A DNA stretch of 64,000 bases. Origin: Shinella sp. (GTDB taxonomy: Bacteria > Pseudomonadota > Alphaproteobacteria > Rhizobiales > Rhizobiaceae). Below are positions 1 to 8,000 of the stretch, piece after piece. Position 1 is the first letter of the stretch. The number at the start of each line of letters is the position of its first letter. Below the pieces are notes generated by a model, which was not told the origin of the DNA, searched no databases, and saw only the letters and a list, made by a program, of their open reading frames with translations. Location of the stretch: the NCBI GenBank assembly GCA_003248775.1, contig QFQX01000006.1, forward strand, positions 91,102-155,101. The letters are read 5' to 3'. Both the position numbers and the translations under genes were made by a program.

Positions 1-256
1 GCGATATATCGATGGCATTGTCGCCGGCATTTGCCTGCTGCATGTCGTTTGAACTGGTGTAGCCGTAAGCTTCTGTATTCGATCGCGATTTGCGAATCGT
101 CTCTTCGTGCTGTCTGCTCGGTTGCGGCTCGTTGGTCGCCAACTCGGCATCGGCAGCCGAGCAGGATGCAAGTGATATCGCTGCAATCACGCCTGCAATG
201 CTCACTCCGAGTGTTCCGCTCGAGCCCTTTCGGCTCGCCTTCAGGTATCCCCGCAT
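1..256 (-). CDS. Putative lipoprotein, N-terminal part (cut by window edge)
   Basis: Reading the minus strand from an ATG at 256-254 gives an open frame of 85 codons that runs off the window start. A good Shine-Dalgarno (GCGGAGG on the minus strand, about 261-267) precedes it. The first 32 residues are a basic N-terminus, a hydrophobic stretch and a lipobox (LASC, Cys32), so the product is probably a lipid-anchored envelope protein. The visible mature part is polar and rich in Gln, Asn, Thr and Ser; I do not recognise a family. It is divergent from the polysaccharide genes, so it may belong to the same export or regulation unit, which is inference. Confidence 0.6.
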   Translation of the reverse strand, partial: MRGYLKASRKGSSGTLGVSIAGVIAAISLASCSAADAELATNEPQPSRQHEETIRKSRSNTEAYGYTSSNDMQQANAGDNAIDIS

Positions 257-626
257 GTGTTACCTCCGCCGTCGGTCACATCCAAAAGCAGTGTGACCGA
301 TTCGAGGGGATTTTGACAGGTGTGTATTAGCAATTTCTGACAATGCGTGAGGGGAGCCGATCTGGTTCGGCGTTCCTGAGCATTATGGTTAATAATTCCT
401 AACCACAAAGTATTATATATAATCATATCGAGTTTTCCAAAAAATATTCGTTGACCTAAATAGAAATCGGGAGCGTATTTGTGTTTGCACAAGCCTAAGT
501 CGTGAATATTCTCCGGAATGGATATGTTCTATTTTGGTACATCAAGACTAAGTCTTGTGGAGTATAGTGTTCACTGGATCGAGTTCGGGGCGTTTGTTCG
601 TAGCCCTGAGGTTGGGGGTGTGTGTA
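257..626. promoter_or_regulatory. Divergent AT-rich control region with three dyads
   Basis: This 370-base gap separates the divergent lipoprotein and decarboxylase genes and is clearly AT-richer than its flanks. It holds three inverted repeats: CGGTCACA-N11-TGTGACCG at 273-299, TGGTTA-N8-TAACCA at 386-405, and a perfect 7-1-7 palindrome CAAGACTAAGTCTTG at 543-557, 70 bases before the ATG at 627. A weak sigma-70-like TTGACC-N17-CGTATT lies at 451-479. I see no gene here. The dyads look like regulator sites, but the regulator is not identified in the window. Confidence 0.45.
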
Positions 627-1658
627 ATGCGTAAGCTCTTCTCCGATGGTTCTCCTTCGCTGGATATGTCGTCCAAACCTTTTCCTCGCATGGTTCTTGT
701 TAATGGTGGTGCCGGTTTCCTGGGGTCGCACCTTTGCGAGCGCCTGCTGGATGCGGGCCACAGCGTCGTCTGTTGCGATGATTTTTCGACCGGGCGCCGG
801 GAAAACGTCCGGCATCTTCTGGCGAACCCGTGTTTCCGTGTCATGGAACATGACGTGCGTGATCCCTATGACGTCGATGCCTCGCTGATATTCAACTTCG
901 CCTCGCCAGCGTCGCCGCCGGACTACCAGCGCGACCCGGTGGGTACGTTGCTGACCGGCGTGCTGGGAGCCCTGAACGCGCTTGATCTTGCCCGGCGCAA
1001 TAGCGCAATCGTGGTGCAATCATCGACTTCCGAGGTCTATGGCGATCCGCTCCAGCATCCTCAGCAGGAAAGCTATTGCGGCAACGTCAATCCGATCGGG
1101 CCGCGAGGATGTTATGACGAGGGCAAGCGTTGCGCCGAGACGCTGTTCTTCGACTATCACCGCAAGTATGGCGTCGATATCAAGGTCGGCCGTATCTTCA
1201 ATACCTATGGACCGCGCATGCGCCTGGACGACGGGCGCGTCGTCTCGAACTTCATCGTTCAGGCGTTGCAGAACCAGGACATGACGATTTACGGCGACGG
1301 TCACCAGACCCGCTCGCTCTGCTACGTCGATGACCTGATCGAGGCCTTCATGCGCTTCTCCGGTGCCGGCAGCGACTGCAACGGACCTATCAATCTCGGC
1401 AATCCGGTCGAAATCCCGGTTCTTCAGCTCGCCGAGCTGATCCGCGATCTGACCAATTCCCGGTCGCGCATCGTGCATCTTGCCGCTGCTATCGACGATC
1501 CGAAGCAACGTCGCCCTGATATTTCCCGGGCGGCGGAAGAACTGGGCTGGCGGCCGCGCGTGTCCTTGAGGGACGGACTGGAAAAGACCATCCGTTACTT
1601 CGATGCCGTGATTGGCCAGGCCGCTACGGAAGGGCGCGAACCCGCGGAGGCATTGTGA
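627..1658 (+). CDS. UDP-glucuronate decarboxylase-like NAD-dependent sugar epimerase/dehydratase
   Basis: A 343-residue extended short-chain dehydrogenase. The NAD-binding GGAGFLG lies at residues 27-33, the substrate Ser/Thr stretch SSTSEVYGDP at about 132-141, and the catalytic pair Tyr163/Lys167 in YDEGKR. YDEGKR with the later NTYGPRM is typical of UDP-xylose synthases, which convert UDP-glucuronate to UDP-xylose in the cytosol. The ATG at 627 is preferred over the in-frame ATG at 555 because the shorter start fits the family. It ends one base before the next gene, so the two are probably co-transcribed. Substrate is inferred from motifs; a related dTDP- or UDP-sugar dehydratase cannot be excluded. 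Confidence 0.75.
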   Translation: MRKLFSDGSPSLDMSSKPFPRMVLVNGGAGFLGSHLCERLLDAGHSVVCCDDFSTGRRENVRHLLANPCFRVMEHDVRDPYDVDASLIFNFASPASPPDYQRDPVGTLLTGVLGALNALDLARRNSAIVVQSSTSEVYGDPLQHPQQESYCGNVNPIGPRGCYDEGKRCAETLFFDYHRKYGVDIKVGRIFNTYGPRMRLDDGRVVSNFIVQALQNQDMTIYGDGHQTRSLCYVDDLIEAFMRFSGAGSDCNGPINLGNPVEIPVLQLAELIRDLTNSRSRIVHLAAAIDDPKQRRPDISRAAEELGWRPRVSLRDGLEKTIRYFDAVIGQAATEGREPAEAL

Positions 1659-1659
1659 G

Positions 1660-2643
1660 ATGTCTCGCACCGTTCTCGTTACCGGAGGCGCCGGCTTCAT
1701 CGGCAGCCATATCTGCAAGGCACTCTCCCACTCGGGCTTCATCCCGGTGGCCTACGACAACCTTTCCACCGGACATGCGGATGCAGTCCGGTGGGGGCCG
1801 CTGATCGAGGCCGATATCGCGGATGGCGGGGCACTGCGGGCGGCCTTCGACCGGTTCGCGCCGGATTGCGTGATCCACTGCGCTGCCAATGCCTATGTCG
1901 GGGAATCCGTCACCAACCCGCAAAAATACTATCGTAACAATGTGGCGGCGGGCCTCGGCCTGCTCGATGCCTGCCTCGCGGCAGGCATCGGCAGGATCGT
2001 CTTTTCCAGCAGCTGCGCGACATACGGCATTCCCGAGCAGCTGCCGATCCGCGAGGACAGCGTCCAGGAGCCGGTCAATCCCTATGGGCGCACCAAGCTG
2101 ATCTTTGAAATGGCGCTTGACGACTATGCGCAGGCCTATGGCTTGAACTTCGTCGCCCTGCGCTACTTCAACGCTGCGGGTGCCGATCCCGATGGCGAGC
2201 TTTGCGAACGGCATGAGCCGGAGACGCACCTCATCCCGCGGGCACTGCTTGCGGCGGCAGGCCAGCTCGATCGGCTGGAGATTTTCGGTCAGGACTACCC
2301 GACCGAAGACGGCACCTGCATTCGTGACTACATCCACGTCAGTGATCTGGCCGATGCCCATGTGGCGGCGGTCCGGCATCTGGCGAATGGCGGCGACACG
2401 CTGCGCCTCAATCTCGGATCCGGCCAGGGTACTTCGATCGACGAGGTCCTGCAGGCAATCGACCGGATTACCGGTCGGCGGGTCCCGGTCATCTTCAAGC
2501 CGCGGCGGCCCGGTGATCCGCCGGTGCTCTTCGCGGACACCGCAAGCGCCCGCACCAAACTCGGCTTCGTGCCGCGCCTTTCGGATATCGACACGATCAT
2601 CCGCACGGCAAGCCCCGGCTTCGGCCTGGAGGTGGTTCGATGA
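1660..2643 (+). CDS. UDP-sugar 4-epimerase (GalE/UDP-xylose epimerase type)
   Basis: A 327-residue GalE-family enzyme with GGAGFIG at residues 9-15, the SSSCATYG segment near 116-123 and catalytic Tyr142/Lys146 in PYGRTK. It interconverts C4 epimers of UDP-hexoses or UDP-pentoses. Sitting directly behind a UDP-xylose-synthase-like gene, it is likely to make UDP-arabinose from UDP-xylose, possibly also acting on UDP-glucose/galactose. The start at 1660 follows GCGGAGG; a longer frame opens at 1612 inside the previous gene. Its stop overlaps the next start (ATGA), supporting translational coupling. Family is clear; pentose specificity is inference from context. Confidence 0.85.
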   Translation: MSRTVLVTGGAGFIGSHICKALSHSGFIPVAYDNLSTGHADAVRWGPLIEADIADGGALRAAFDRFAPDCVIHCAANAYVGESVTNPQKYYRNNVAAGLGLLDACLAAGIGRIVFSSSCATYGIPEQLPIREDSVQEPVNPYGRTKLIFEMALDDYAQAYGLNFVALRYFNAAGADPDGELCERHEPETHLIPRALLAAAGQLDRLEIFGQDYPTEDGTCIRDYIHVSDLADAHVAAVRHLANGGDTLRLNLGSGQGTSIDEVLQAIDRITGRRVPVIFKPRRPGDPPVLFADTASARTKLGFVPRLSDIDTIIRTASPGFGLEVVR

Positions 2644-4517
2644 GCGTGGTCCCTAAAATTGGCATGGCTGCCGTCAGAAAGGAAACCCGGGGCGAGATGA
2701 TGGAGCCGGTGTTTGCCGGGCGCTCCCGGCTTGCCTACCTTTTCGGCATGCTCTGCTGGTTCGGGGCGCTCGCCAATTTCTGGATCTGGTGGTTCGATCC
2801 GTCGCATGTCATCGGATGGTTTCCCTTCGCGTTGATCACGCTGGTTATGGCCTGGATATCGCTCATCCCGGCCTATTTCATCCTGATCTTCTTCAATGCC
2901 AGGCGCATGCGGCGCTCGGTGCCTCTGCCAAGCGGTCGCGTCGCCATGGTCGTCACCAAGGCTCCGTCGGAGCCCTTCGATGTTGTGCGCAGGACGCTTT
3001 GCGCCATGCTGTCGCAACGGGGCCTCGACTTCGATATCTGGCTGGCCGACGAGGACCCGGACGACGAAACCAGGCGCTGGTGCGGTGAGCGCGGGATATT
3101 CATCTCCACCCGCAAGGGCATTGCCGAATATCACCGCGCCGAATGGCCACGCCGCACGCGCTGCAAGGAAGGCAATCTCGCCTATTTCTATGATCGCTAC
3201 GGCTATGACCGCTATGATTTCGTCGCGCAGTTCGATGCCGACCATGTGCCCGATCCGGACTATCTGCAGGAGGTGATCCGTCCCTTCTCGGACCCGGCGG
3301 TGGGTTACGTTTCCGCGCCGAGCATCTGCGACGCCAATGCCGCATCGAGCTGGGCTGCTCGTGGACGGCTCTATGCCGAAGCGAGCCTGCATGGCGCTCT
3401 GCAGGTGGGCTACAACAATGGCTGGGCGCCGCTCTGCATCGGCTCGCACTATGCGGTGCGCACGAAGGCGCTGCGCGAAATCGGCGGCCTCGGCCCGGAA
3501 CTGGCCGAGGACCATTCGACCACGTTGATGATGAATGCCGGCGGCTGGCGCGGCGTGCATGCGATCGATGCGATTGCCCATGGCGACGGGCCGGAAACCT
3601 TCGCCGACCTTTGCGTTCAGGAATTCCAGTGGTCGCGCAGCCTCACGACGCTCCTGCTGCAGTATTCGGCACCCCTGGTCCGCAAGCTGCCGCCGCGACT
3701 TAAGTTCCAGTTCATCTTCTCGCAGCTCTGGTATCCGCTGTTTTCCGGCTTCATGGCGCTGATGTTTGCGATGCCGCTGGTGGCGCTCCTGACCGGCAAG
3801 GTCTTCGTCAACGTCAGCTATCCGGATTTCCTTGTTCATTTCGCACCGGTTTCCCTGGTGTTGATCGGTCTTGCCATCTTCTGGAGACGAAGCGGGACCT
3901 ATCGTCCCCATGACGCCAAGCTGTTTGGCTGGGAGGGCATCGTGTTCATCCTGTTGCGCTGGCCGTGGTCGCTTGCCGGAACGTTGCTCGCCGTTCGCGA
4001 TCGCATCACCCGCAGCTTTGTCGATTTCCGCATCACGCCCAAGGGCAAGCAGGAAGTGCGGCTGCTGCCGGTTCGTATTCTCACGCCTTATGCCGTGCTC
4101 GCCGGCTTTTCGGCAGCCGCCATGGCGTTTGCACCGGGTGAAGGTGCGGCGCGCGGCTTCTACATCTTCGTCTGCATCAATGCCGCGGTCTATGCGATGG
4201 CTGCCGGCCTGATCGTTACGCGACACGCCTTCGAAAACGGCTTTCGCGCTGTATCCCGCTCCCGTGGCATCGGGGCAGTGCTGGCGAGTTGCGTGCTTGT
4301 GGTCGGCGTCAGCGGCGCTGAGCTTGGCCAGCATGGTGTGGGGTCGCTTGAGGCTCTGGCCCATGGGCAGAATGTTTTCAATGTGACCAAGACCCAATTC
4401 ACCGTCGCCGGCGCCGGCTTCGGCGGCAAGACGAAAACGGTGAAATTCCATCTGCGCTGGAACGGCTTCCGCGCCGCTCAGCCGGAAAGCACGCATGCAA
4501 TTGAACCCAATGCGTAG
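2640..4517 (+). CDS. Membrane-bound family 2 glycosyltransferase (cellulose-synthase-like)
   Basis: A 625-residue processive-type GT2. Two membrane segments (about 31-52 and 60-86) precede a cytosolic GT-A domain, and several more follow from about 355 to 560. Catalytic motifs are DED at 137-139, DAD at 199-201 and ED at 290-291. The position normally occupied by QxxRW reads QEFQW (327-331), so the usual Arg is Gln. Such enzymes polymerise a nucleotide-sugar and move the chain across the inner membrane. It overlaps the epimerase stop by four bases and probably uses the UDP-sugars made by the two upstream enzymes. No PilZ domain is visible. The polymer is unknown. Confidence 0.85.
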   Translation: MSVVPKIGMAAVRKETRGEMMEPVFAGRSRLAYLFGMLCWFGALANFWIWWFDPSHVIGWFPFALITLVMAWISLIPAYFILIFFNARRMRRSVPLPSGRVAMVVTKAPSEPFDVVRRTLCAMLSQRGLDFDIWLADEDPDDETRRWCGERGIFISTRKGIAEYHRAEWPRRTRCKEGNLAYFYDRYGYDRYDFVAQFDADHVPDPDYLQEVIRPFSDPAVGYVSAPSICDANAASSWAARGRLYAEASLHGALQVGYNNGWAPLCIGSHYAVRTKALREIGGLGPELAEDHSTTLMMNAGGWRGVHAIDAIAHGDGPETFADLCVQEFQWSRSLTTLLLQYSAPLVRKLPPRLKFQFIFSQLWYPLFSGFMALMFAMPLVALLTGKVFVNVSYPDFLVHFAPVSLVLIGLAIFWRRSGTYRPHDAKLFGWEGIVFILLRWPWSLAGTLLAVRDRITRSFVDFRITPKGKQEVRLLPVRILTPYAVLAGFSAAAMAFAPGEGAARGFYIFVCINAAVYAMAAGLIVTRHAFENGFRAVSRSRGIGAVLASCVLVVGVSGAELGQHGVGSLEALAHGQNVFNVTKTQFTVAGAGFGGKTKTVKFHLRWNGFRAAQPESTHAIEPNA

Positions 4518-4563
4518 CGCCGGGCTGGAGTGCCTGTGCGCATTTGTAGAAAGGGAGGGTACA

Positions 4564-5064
4564 ATGAAGAAATACCTCAAGACCGGTGGCATCGCATGCC
4601 TGGCGCTCGCCCTGTTCTTGCCGCCAGCCGCCTTTGCCACCAGCGCCAGCTCTCAAAAGAAGGTTGAGCCGCTGAGCGCGGCCGAACTGACCGCGATCTA
4701 CAGCGGCAAGACCTGGGTGTGGGGCACGGGCGGAGGTCGCTTCGACGCCAAGGGACGCCGTTTCGTTGCCTATACCGACGAGAAGGGCAAACCGTCCCTC
4801 GGCGAGGGCAGGTGGGTCGTCGATAACAATGGCAAGCTCTGCATCTTCGCCAAATGGACGGCAAGCGATGGCGCTGGCCGGGCGGCAACCTGTTTCGGTC
4901 ACGTCAAGGTAGGCGATACGATCTACCAGCGTCGCCATCCCTTTGGCCACTGGTATGTCTTCCGCCATGCATCGGAGCGGACCAGCGACGAGTTCCGCAG
5001 GCTGATTGCTGCCGACACGATCAGCAGCCGCGCGCTCGATCTCAAGAAAAAACTGGCAAACTGA
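4564..5064 (+). CDS. Secreted DUF995 family protein
   Basis: A 166-residue protein with a cleavable signal peptide (hydrophobic core about 9-22, AFA cleavage near 25). The mature part matches the DUF995 family, small periplasmic or secreted proteins common in Rhizobiales, with the characteristic YSGKTW, GRW and CFGH-type segments. The ATG at 4564 has an AGGGAGGG ribosome site; the longer frame from 4495 overlaps the glycosyltransferase and lacks one. The function of DUF995 is not established. Its place between a polysaccharide synthase and a glycanase points to a role in polymer handling in the periplasm, which is inference. Confidence 0.75.
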   Translation: MKKYLKTGGIACLALALFLPPAAFATSASSQKKVEPLSAAELTAIYSGKTWVWGTGGGRFDAKGRRFVAYTDEKGKPSLGEGRWVVDNNGKLCIFAKWTASDGAGRAATCFGHVKVGDTIYQRRHPFGHWYVFRHASERTSDEFRRLIAADTISSRALDLKKKLAN

Positions 5065-5083
5065 AGAAGGAAGGAGGAATGCG

Positions 5084-6043
5084 ATGAAAAACATAAAGAG
5101 AAGAACCCTGCTGACAACGGCGGTCACGTCGTTGATCGTCGCCGGTTCCTATCCATTGACACGGGCGCAGGGTATTGGCGGCCTTGCCAATTCAACGGCG
5201 CAGACCATCCGCGACAAAAGGCCCGTCGTCCACGATGGCGGCATCAGGTTCGGCGCTTATGATCCGCACGGGGATTTCGCAAGCCAGCGCAATGTCTCGA
5301 CCGAAGGGCTTTTTCTGCCGTGGGAAGACGTCGATCTCGACTCCCTGAAACTGGCCGATACCTACGCGCTGGAAAGGAACCGCAACCTGCTCATCACTAT
5401 CGAACCCTGGTCGTGGGATGTCAACTGGCGCCTGACCTCGGGACAGTTGCGGGAAAAGGTGATGCGCGGCGATTACGACGTCAACATGCAGACGATCGCG
5501 GCGTTGATCGGCCAGATGAAGAGCCCGGTCATCGTGCGCTGGGCTCAGGAAATGGAAGATACGTCGGGCCGCTTTTCATGGGCCGGGTGGGCGCCGCAGG
5601 ATTACATCACCGCCTACAGGCGGATGATGGACATCCTGCGGCGGGAGGCCCCGAAGGCGGATCGCATGTGGTCGCCGAAGGGGCTGCCGAACCTCACGGC
5701 CTACTATCCCGGAGACAACTATGTCGATCTGGTAGGTCTCTCTGTCTTCGGTCTCGAGGGATATGACGAGCGGGCCTATGGCGCGCCGCGCAACTTTCCG
5801 CAGAGCCTGAAGCAGGGATACGATCTGGTGGAAGGTTTCGGCAAGCCGGTCTGGGTCGCCGAATTCGGCTACGAAGGAAGCGACCGCTACATCACGCCCT
5901 GGATGCAGGAGGCCACGCTGAAACGGGACGAATTCCCGGCACTTGTAGAAGTCGTTTACTTCAACGACCGCGATGTGCACGCATGGCCCTTCAACCTCGG
6001 TCGCCCCGACTGGCGCGTGCTCCGAGGCCAGGCGACCAACTGA
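5084..6043 (+). CDS. Secreted GH26-like endoglycanase
   Basis: A 319-residue secreted protein with a Lys/Arg-rich N-terminus and signal peptide (about 1-28). The body resembles glycoside hydrolase family 26 (beta-mannanase/endoglucanase fold): a probable acid/base Glu156 in RWAQEME and a nucleophile Glu260 in WVAEFGYEG, the usual two clan-A glutamates. It starts 19 bases after the DUF995 gene with a strong site (AAGGAGG). Polysaccharide operons often encode a matching glycanase that trims or releases the chain. Substrate is unknown. GH26 assignment rests on motif spacing, so another clan GH-A family is possible. Confidence 0.7.
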   Translation: MKNIKRRTLLTTAVTSLIVAGSYPLTRAQGIGGLANSTAQTIRDKRPVVHDGGIRFGAYDPHGDFASQRNVSTEGLFLPWEDVDLDSLKLADTYALERNRNLLITIEPWSWDVNWRLTSGQLREKVMRGDYDVNMQTIAALIGQMKSPVIVRWAQEMEDTSGRFSWAGWAPQDYITAYRRMMDILRREAPKADRMWSPKGLPNLTAYYPGDNYVDLVGLSVFGLEGYDERAYGAPRNFPQSLKQGYDLVEGFGKPVWVAEFGYEGSDRYITPWMQEATLKRDEFPALVEVVYFNDRDVHAWPFNLGRPDWRVLRGQATN

Positions 6044-6097
6044 CCGGTAAACATTTCTGCTTGCCGTCGGGGGAAATAAAAGGGGGACGGTGAGTAA

Positions 6098-6133
6098 GGC
6101 CGGAGCAACTCGATCGGTTGCTCCGGCCTGTTT
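6098..6133 (+). terminator. Rho-independent terminator after the polysaccharide operon
   Basis: A perfect 12-bp stem (GGCCGGAGCAAC at 6098-6109 with GTTGCTCCGGCC at 6117-6128) is followed by a short T-rich tail. It lies 55 bases after the GH26-like gene and separates it from the next glycosyltransferase, so that gene probably has its own promoter. Confidence 0.75.
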
Positions 6134-6296
6134 GATATCTGGAATGTTGTTTTGTCGCTCATTTGCCTGCCGTAATAGTTCGAGGCATCGACTTGCCTGC
6201 ACCTTGCCTATCGAGTAGCACCACCTTAAACGCGCTGGGCCTGAAACGGGGCGGACCCGGTACCCATTTTGAGCGGACATCGGAAGGTTGTGACTG

Positions 6297-7403
6297 GTGA
6301 AGGTGCTACATTTCTTCAAGACCTACTGGCCGGACACTTTCGGCGGCGTTGAGCGAACGATCCATGCGTTGGCAAAAGGAGGTCGCGCTCACGGTATCGA
6401 AGCCGATGTATTATCTCTCAGCCGTTCGCCGATTGAAAACACCCGCGAGTTCGATGGTCATATGGCTTACAAGGCGAAGCTGGATCTCGAGTTCGCATCT
6501 ACTGGCTTTTCGCGCGAGGCTTTTTCGCGGTTCCGTGAACTCAGCACCAGGGCCGACGTGGTTCACTATCACTTTCCCTGGCCCTTCATGGATGTCGTTC
6601 ATCTTCTGTCGCCGCCGGGCAAGCCGACGGTCGTTACTTACCATTCGGACATCGTGAAGCAAAAGACGTTGTTGCGTCTCTATGCTCCACTCATGCATCG
6701 TCTCTTGTCGAGCGTGGACAGGATCGTGGCTACGTCGCCAAACTATCTCATGACCAGCGAGGTGCTCCAGAGACATAGGGAGAAGACGTTGGTTATTCCG
6801 ATCGGTCTCGATCCGGCCGACTATCCGCGGGCAAGCGAGGAGGAAAAGGCGAAATGGCGTAGCCGCTTTCCGCGGCCTTTCTTTTTGTTCGTGGGTGTTC
6901 TTCGTTATTATAAGGGACTTCATATCCTGCTTGATGCGGCGCGCGCCGTCGATGCCGATATCGTCATTGTCGGTGATGGTCCCACACGGCAGGAATTAGA
7001 GGAAAAGGCTGCATCGGCCTCTTTAACGAACGTTCACTTCCTCGGAGCACTGCCGGATTCAGCGAAGGCCGCGTTACTGGAAATCTGTCGCGGTTTTGTC
7101 TTTCCCTCCCACTTGCGGTCAGAAGCGTACGGCCTCTCGCTTGTGGAGGCTGCGATGTTCGGCAAGCCGATGATTAGCTGCGAGATCGGGACGGGGACCA
7201 GTTTCGTTAATCAGGATGACGAGACCGGAATAGTCGTTCCACCGCAAGATCCGGCAGCTTTGGCGGCGGCAATGAATCGCTTGTTGCTCGACGATGTTTT
7301 CTGCCGTGCGGCGGGCTTAAAGGCGAGTGAACGTGCGCAGAGTGTCATGAGTGCTGCGAGTATGACGGCCGCCTACGCTAATCTCTATAGGCAAATTGTG
7401 TAG
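6297..7403 (+). CDS. Family 4 glycosyltransferase
   Basis: A 368-residue GT-B enzyme starting at GTG. The N-terminal acceptor domain has the GGVERTIHAL segment near 17-26; the C-terminal donor domain carries FVGVLRYYKGLHILLDA and a glutamate-containing EAYGLSLVEAAMFGKP motif that binds the nucleotide-sugar. Such enzymes add single sugars, often mannose, to lipid-linked glycans in the cytoplasm. Sampled lines count at about 53% GC, below the roughly 60% of neighbours, and codon use is plainer, suggesting transfer. It follows a terminator, so it is not clearly part of the upstream operon. Acceptor and donor are unknown. Confidence 0.8.
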   Translation: MKVLHFFKTYWPDTFGGVERTIHALAKGGRAHGIEADVLSLSRSPIENTREFDGHMAYKAKLDLEFASTGFSREAFSRFRELSTRADVVHYHFPWPFMDVVHLLSPPGKPTVVTYHSDIVKQKTLLRLYAPLMHRLLSSVDRIVATSPNYLMTSEVLQRHREKTLVIPIGLDPADYPRASEEEKAKWRSRFPRPFFLFVGVLRYYKGLHILLDAARAVDADIVIVGDGPTRQELEEKAASASLTNVHFLGALPDSAKAALLEICRGFVFPSHLRSEAYGLSLVEAAMFGKPMISCEIGTGTSFVNQDDETGIVVPPQDPAALAAAMNRLLLDDVFCRAAGLKASERAQSVMSAASMTAAYANLYRQIV

Positions 7404-7698
7404 GCATCCGTTTTAAGACACCCCACTTTGCAATCAGGTTTGGCTGAGCCAGCAACTCCGCATAGGGCTTTCCGCAACAAGCGGGCGAATAACGCTCGAC
7501 GGTCACTTTGGCATTGGTGATCAGGCGCTTTCGCATGAGGTTCGCGATGTCATGATGAGCCGCCATAAAGCATCGCGCTTATCCGCGAATCGATGACCTG
7601 GTCGCGCGCATTTCGCATGGGCATCAGGTCGCCAATGATGCCAAAACGATATCCGGTACGACTGGAAAATCAAGGAATTAAGGGCATTTAGGGAGAAT
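7404..7698. other. Gene-free stretch with decayed ORF fragments
   Basis: No intact gene is visible between the glycosyltransferase and the tRNA. On the minus strand there are two overlapping but differently framed open pieces: a 62-codon frame at 7378-7566 and a frame of about 38 codons ending near 7560. They read like a broken protein-coding gene with a frame change. I could not match either piece to a family. Together with the low-GC glycosyltransferase and the tRNA this may be the scar of an integration event. Confidence 0.35.
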
Positions 7699-7772
7699 TG
7701 GCTGGGGAACCTGGATTCGAACCAAGATCGACGGAGTCAGAGTCCGCTGTTCTACCATTGAACTATTCCCCA
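7699..7772 (-). tRNA. tRNA-Gln (anticodon CUG)
   Basis: The minus strand from 7772 folds as a 74-base tRNA with an encoded CCA end (7701-7699). The acceptor stem pairs TGGGGAA with TTCCCCA, the T loop is GGTTCGAATCC, and the anticodon loop CTCTGAC gives CUG, reading CAG glutamine codons. It is divergent from ppx. tRNA genes are frequent integration sites, which fits the ORF debris on its 3' side. Confidence 0.95.
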
Positions 7773-8000
7773 ACGGAGCGAAGCGCCTTGGGGCGTCCGT
7801 TGGTGAGCGGGCTTATAACCAAAAAGATTGCGGCTTGCAAATACCCGTTTTGAAAAAACTTTGCAAAAAAATGACATGGGCGCCGAGCGTGGGGGCAAGG
7901 TGTTCGAAACAGTGGTAAAAACAGTTTGGCTAATAGGCAGCTCGCTGATATCATTTTGCCAACGAAAATCGAAAAGGCGCCTGCAGCATGACTTCGGCCA

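Noticed and set aside
2328..4640. Long minus-strand open frame of 770 codons opposite the epimerase and glycosyltransferase genes
   Set aside because: It is antisense to two well-supported genes, has no recognisable domain, and its composition is the expected shadow of high-GC coding DNA.
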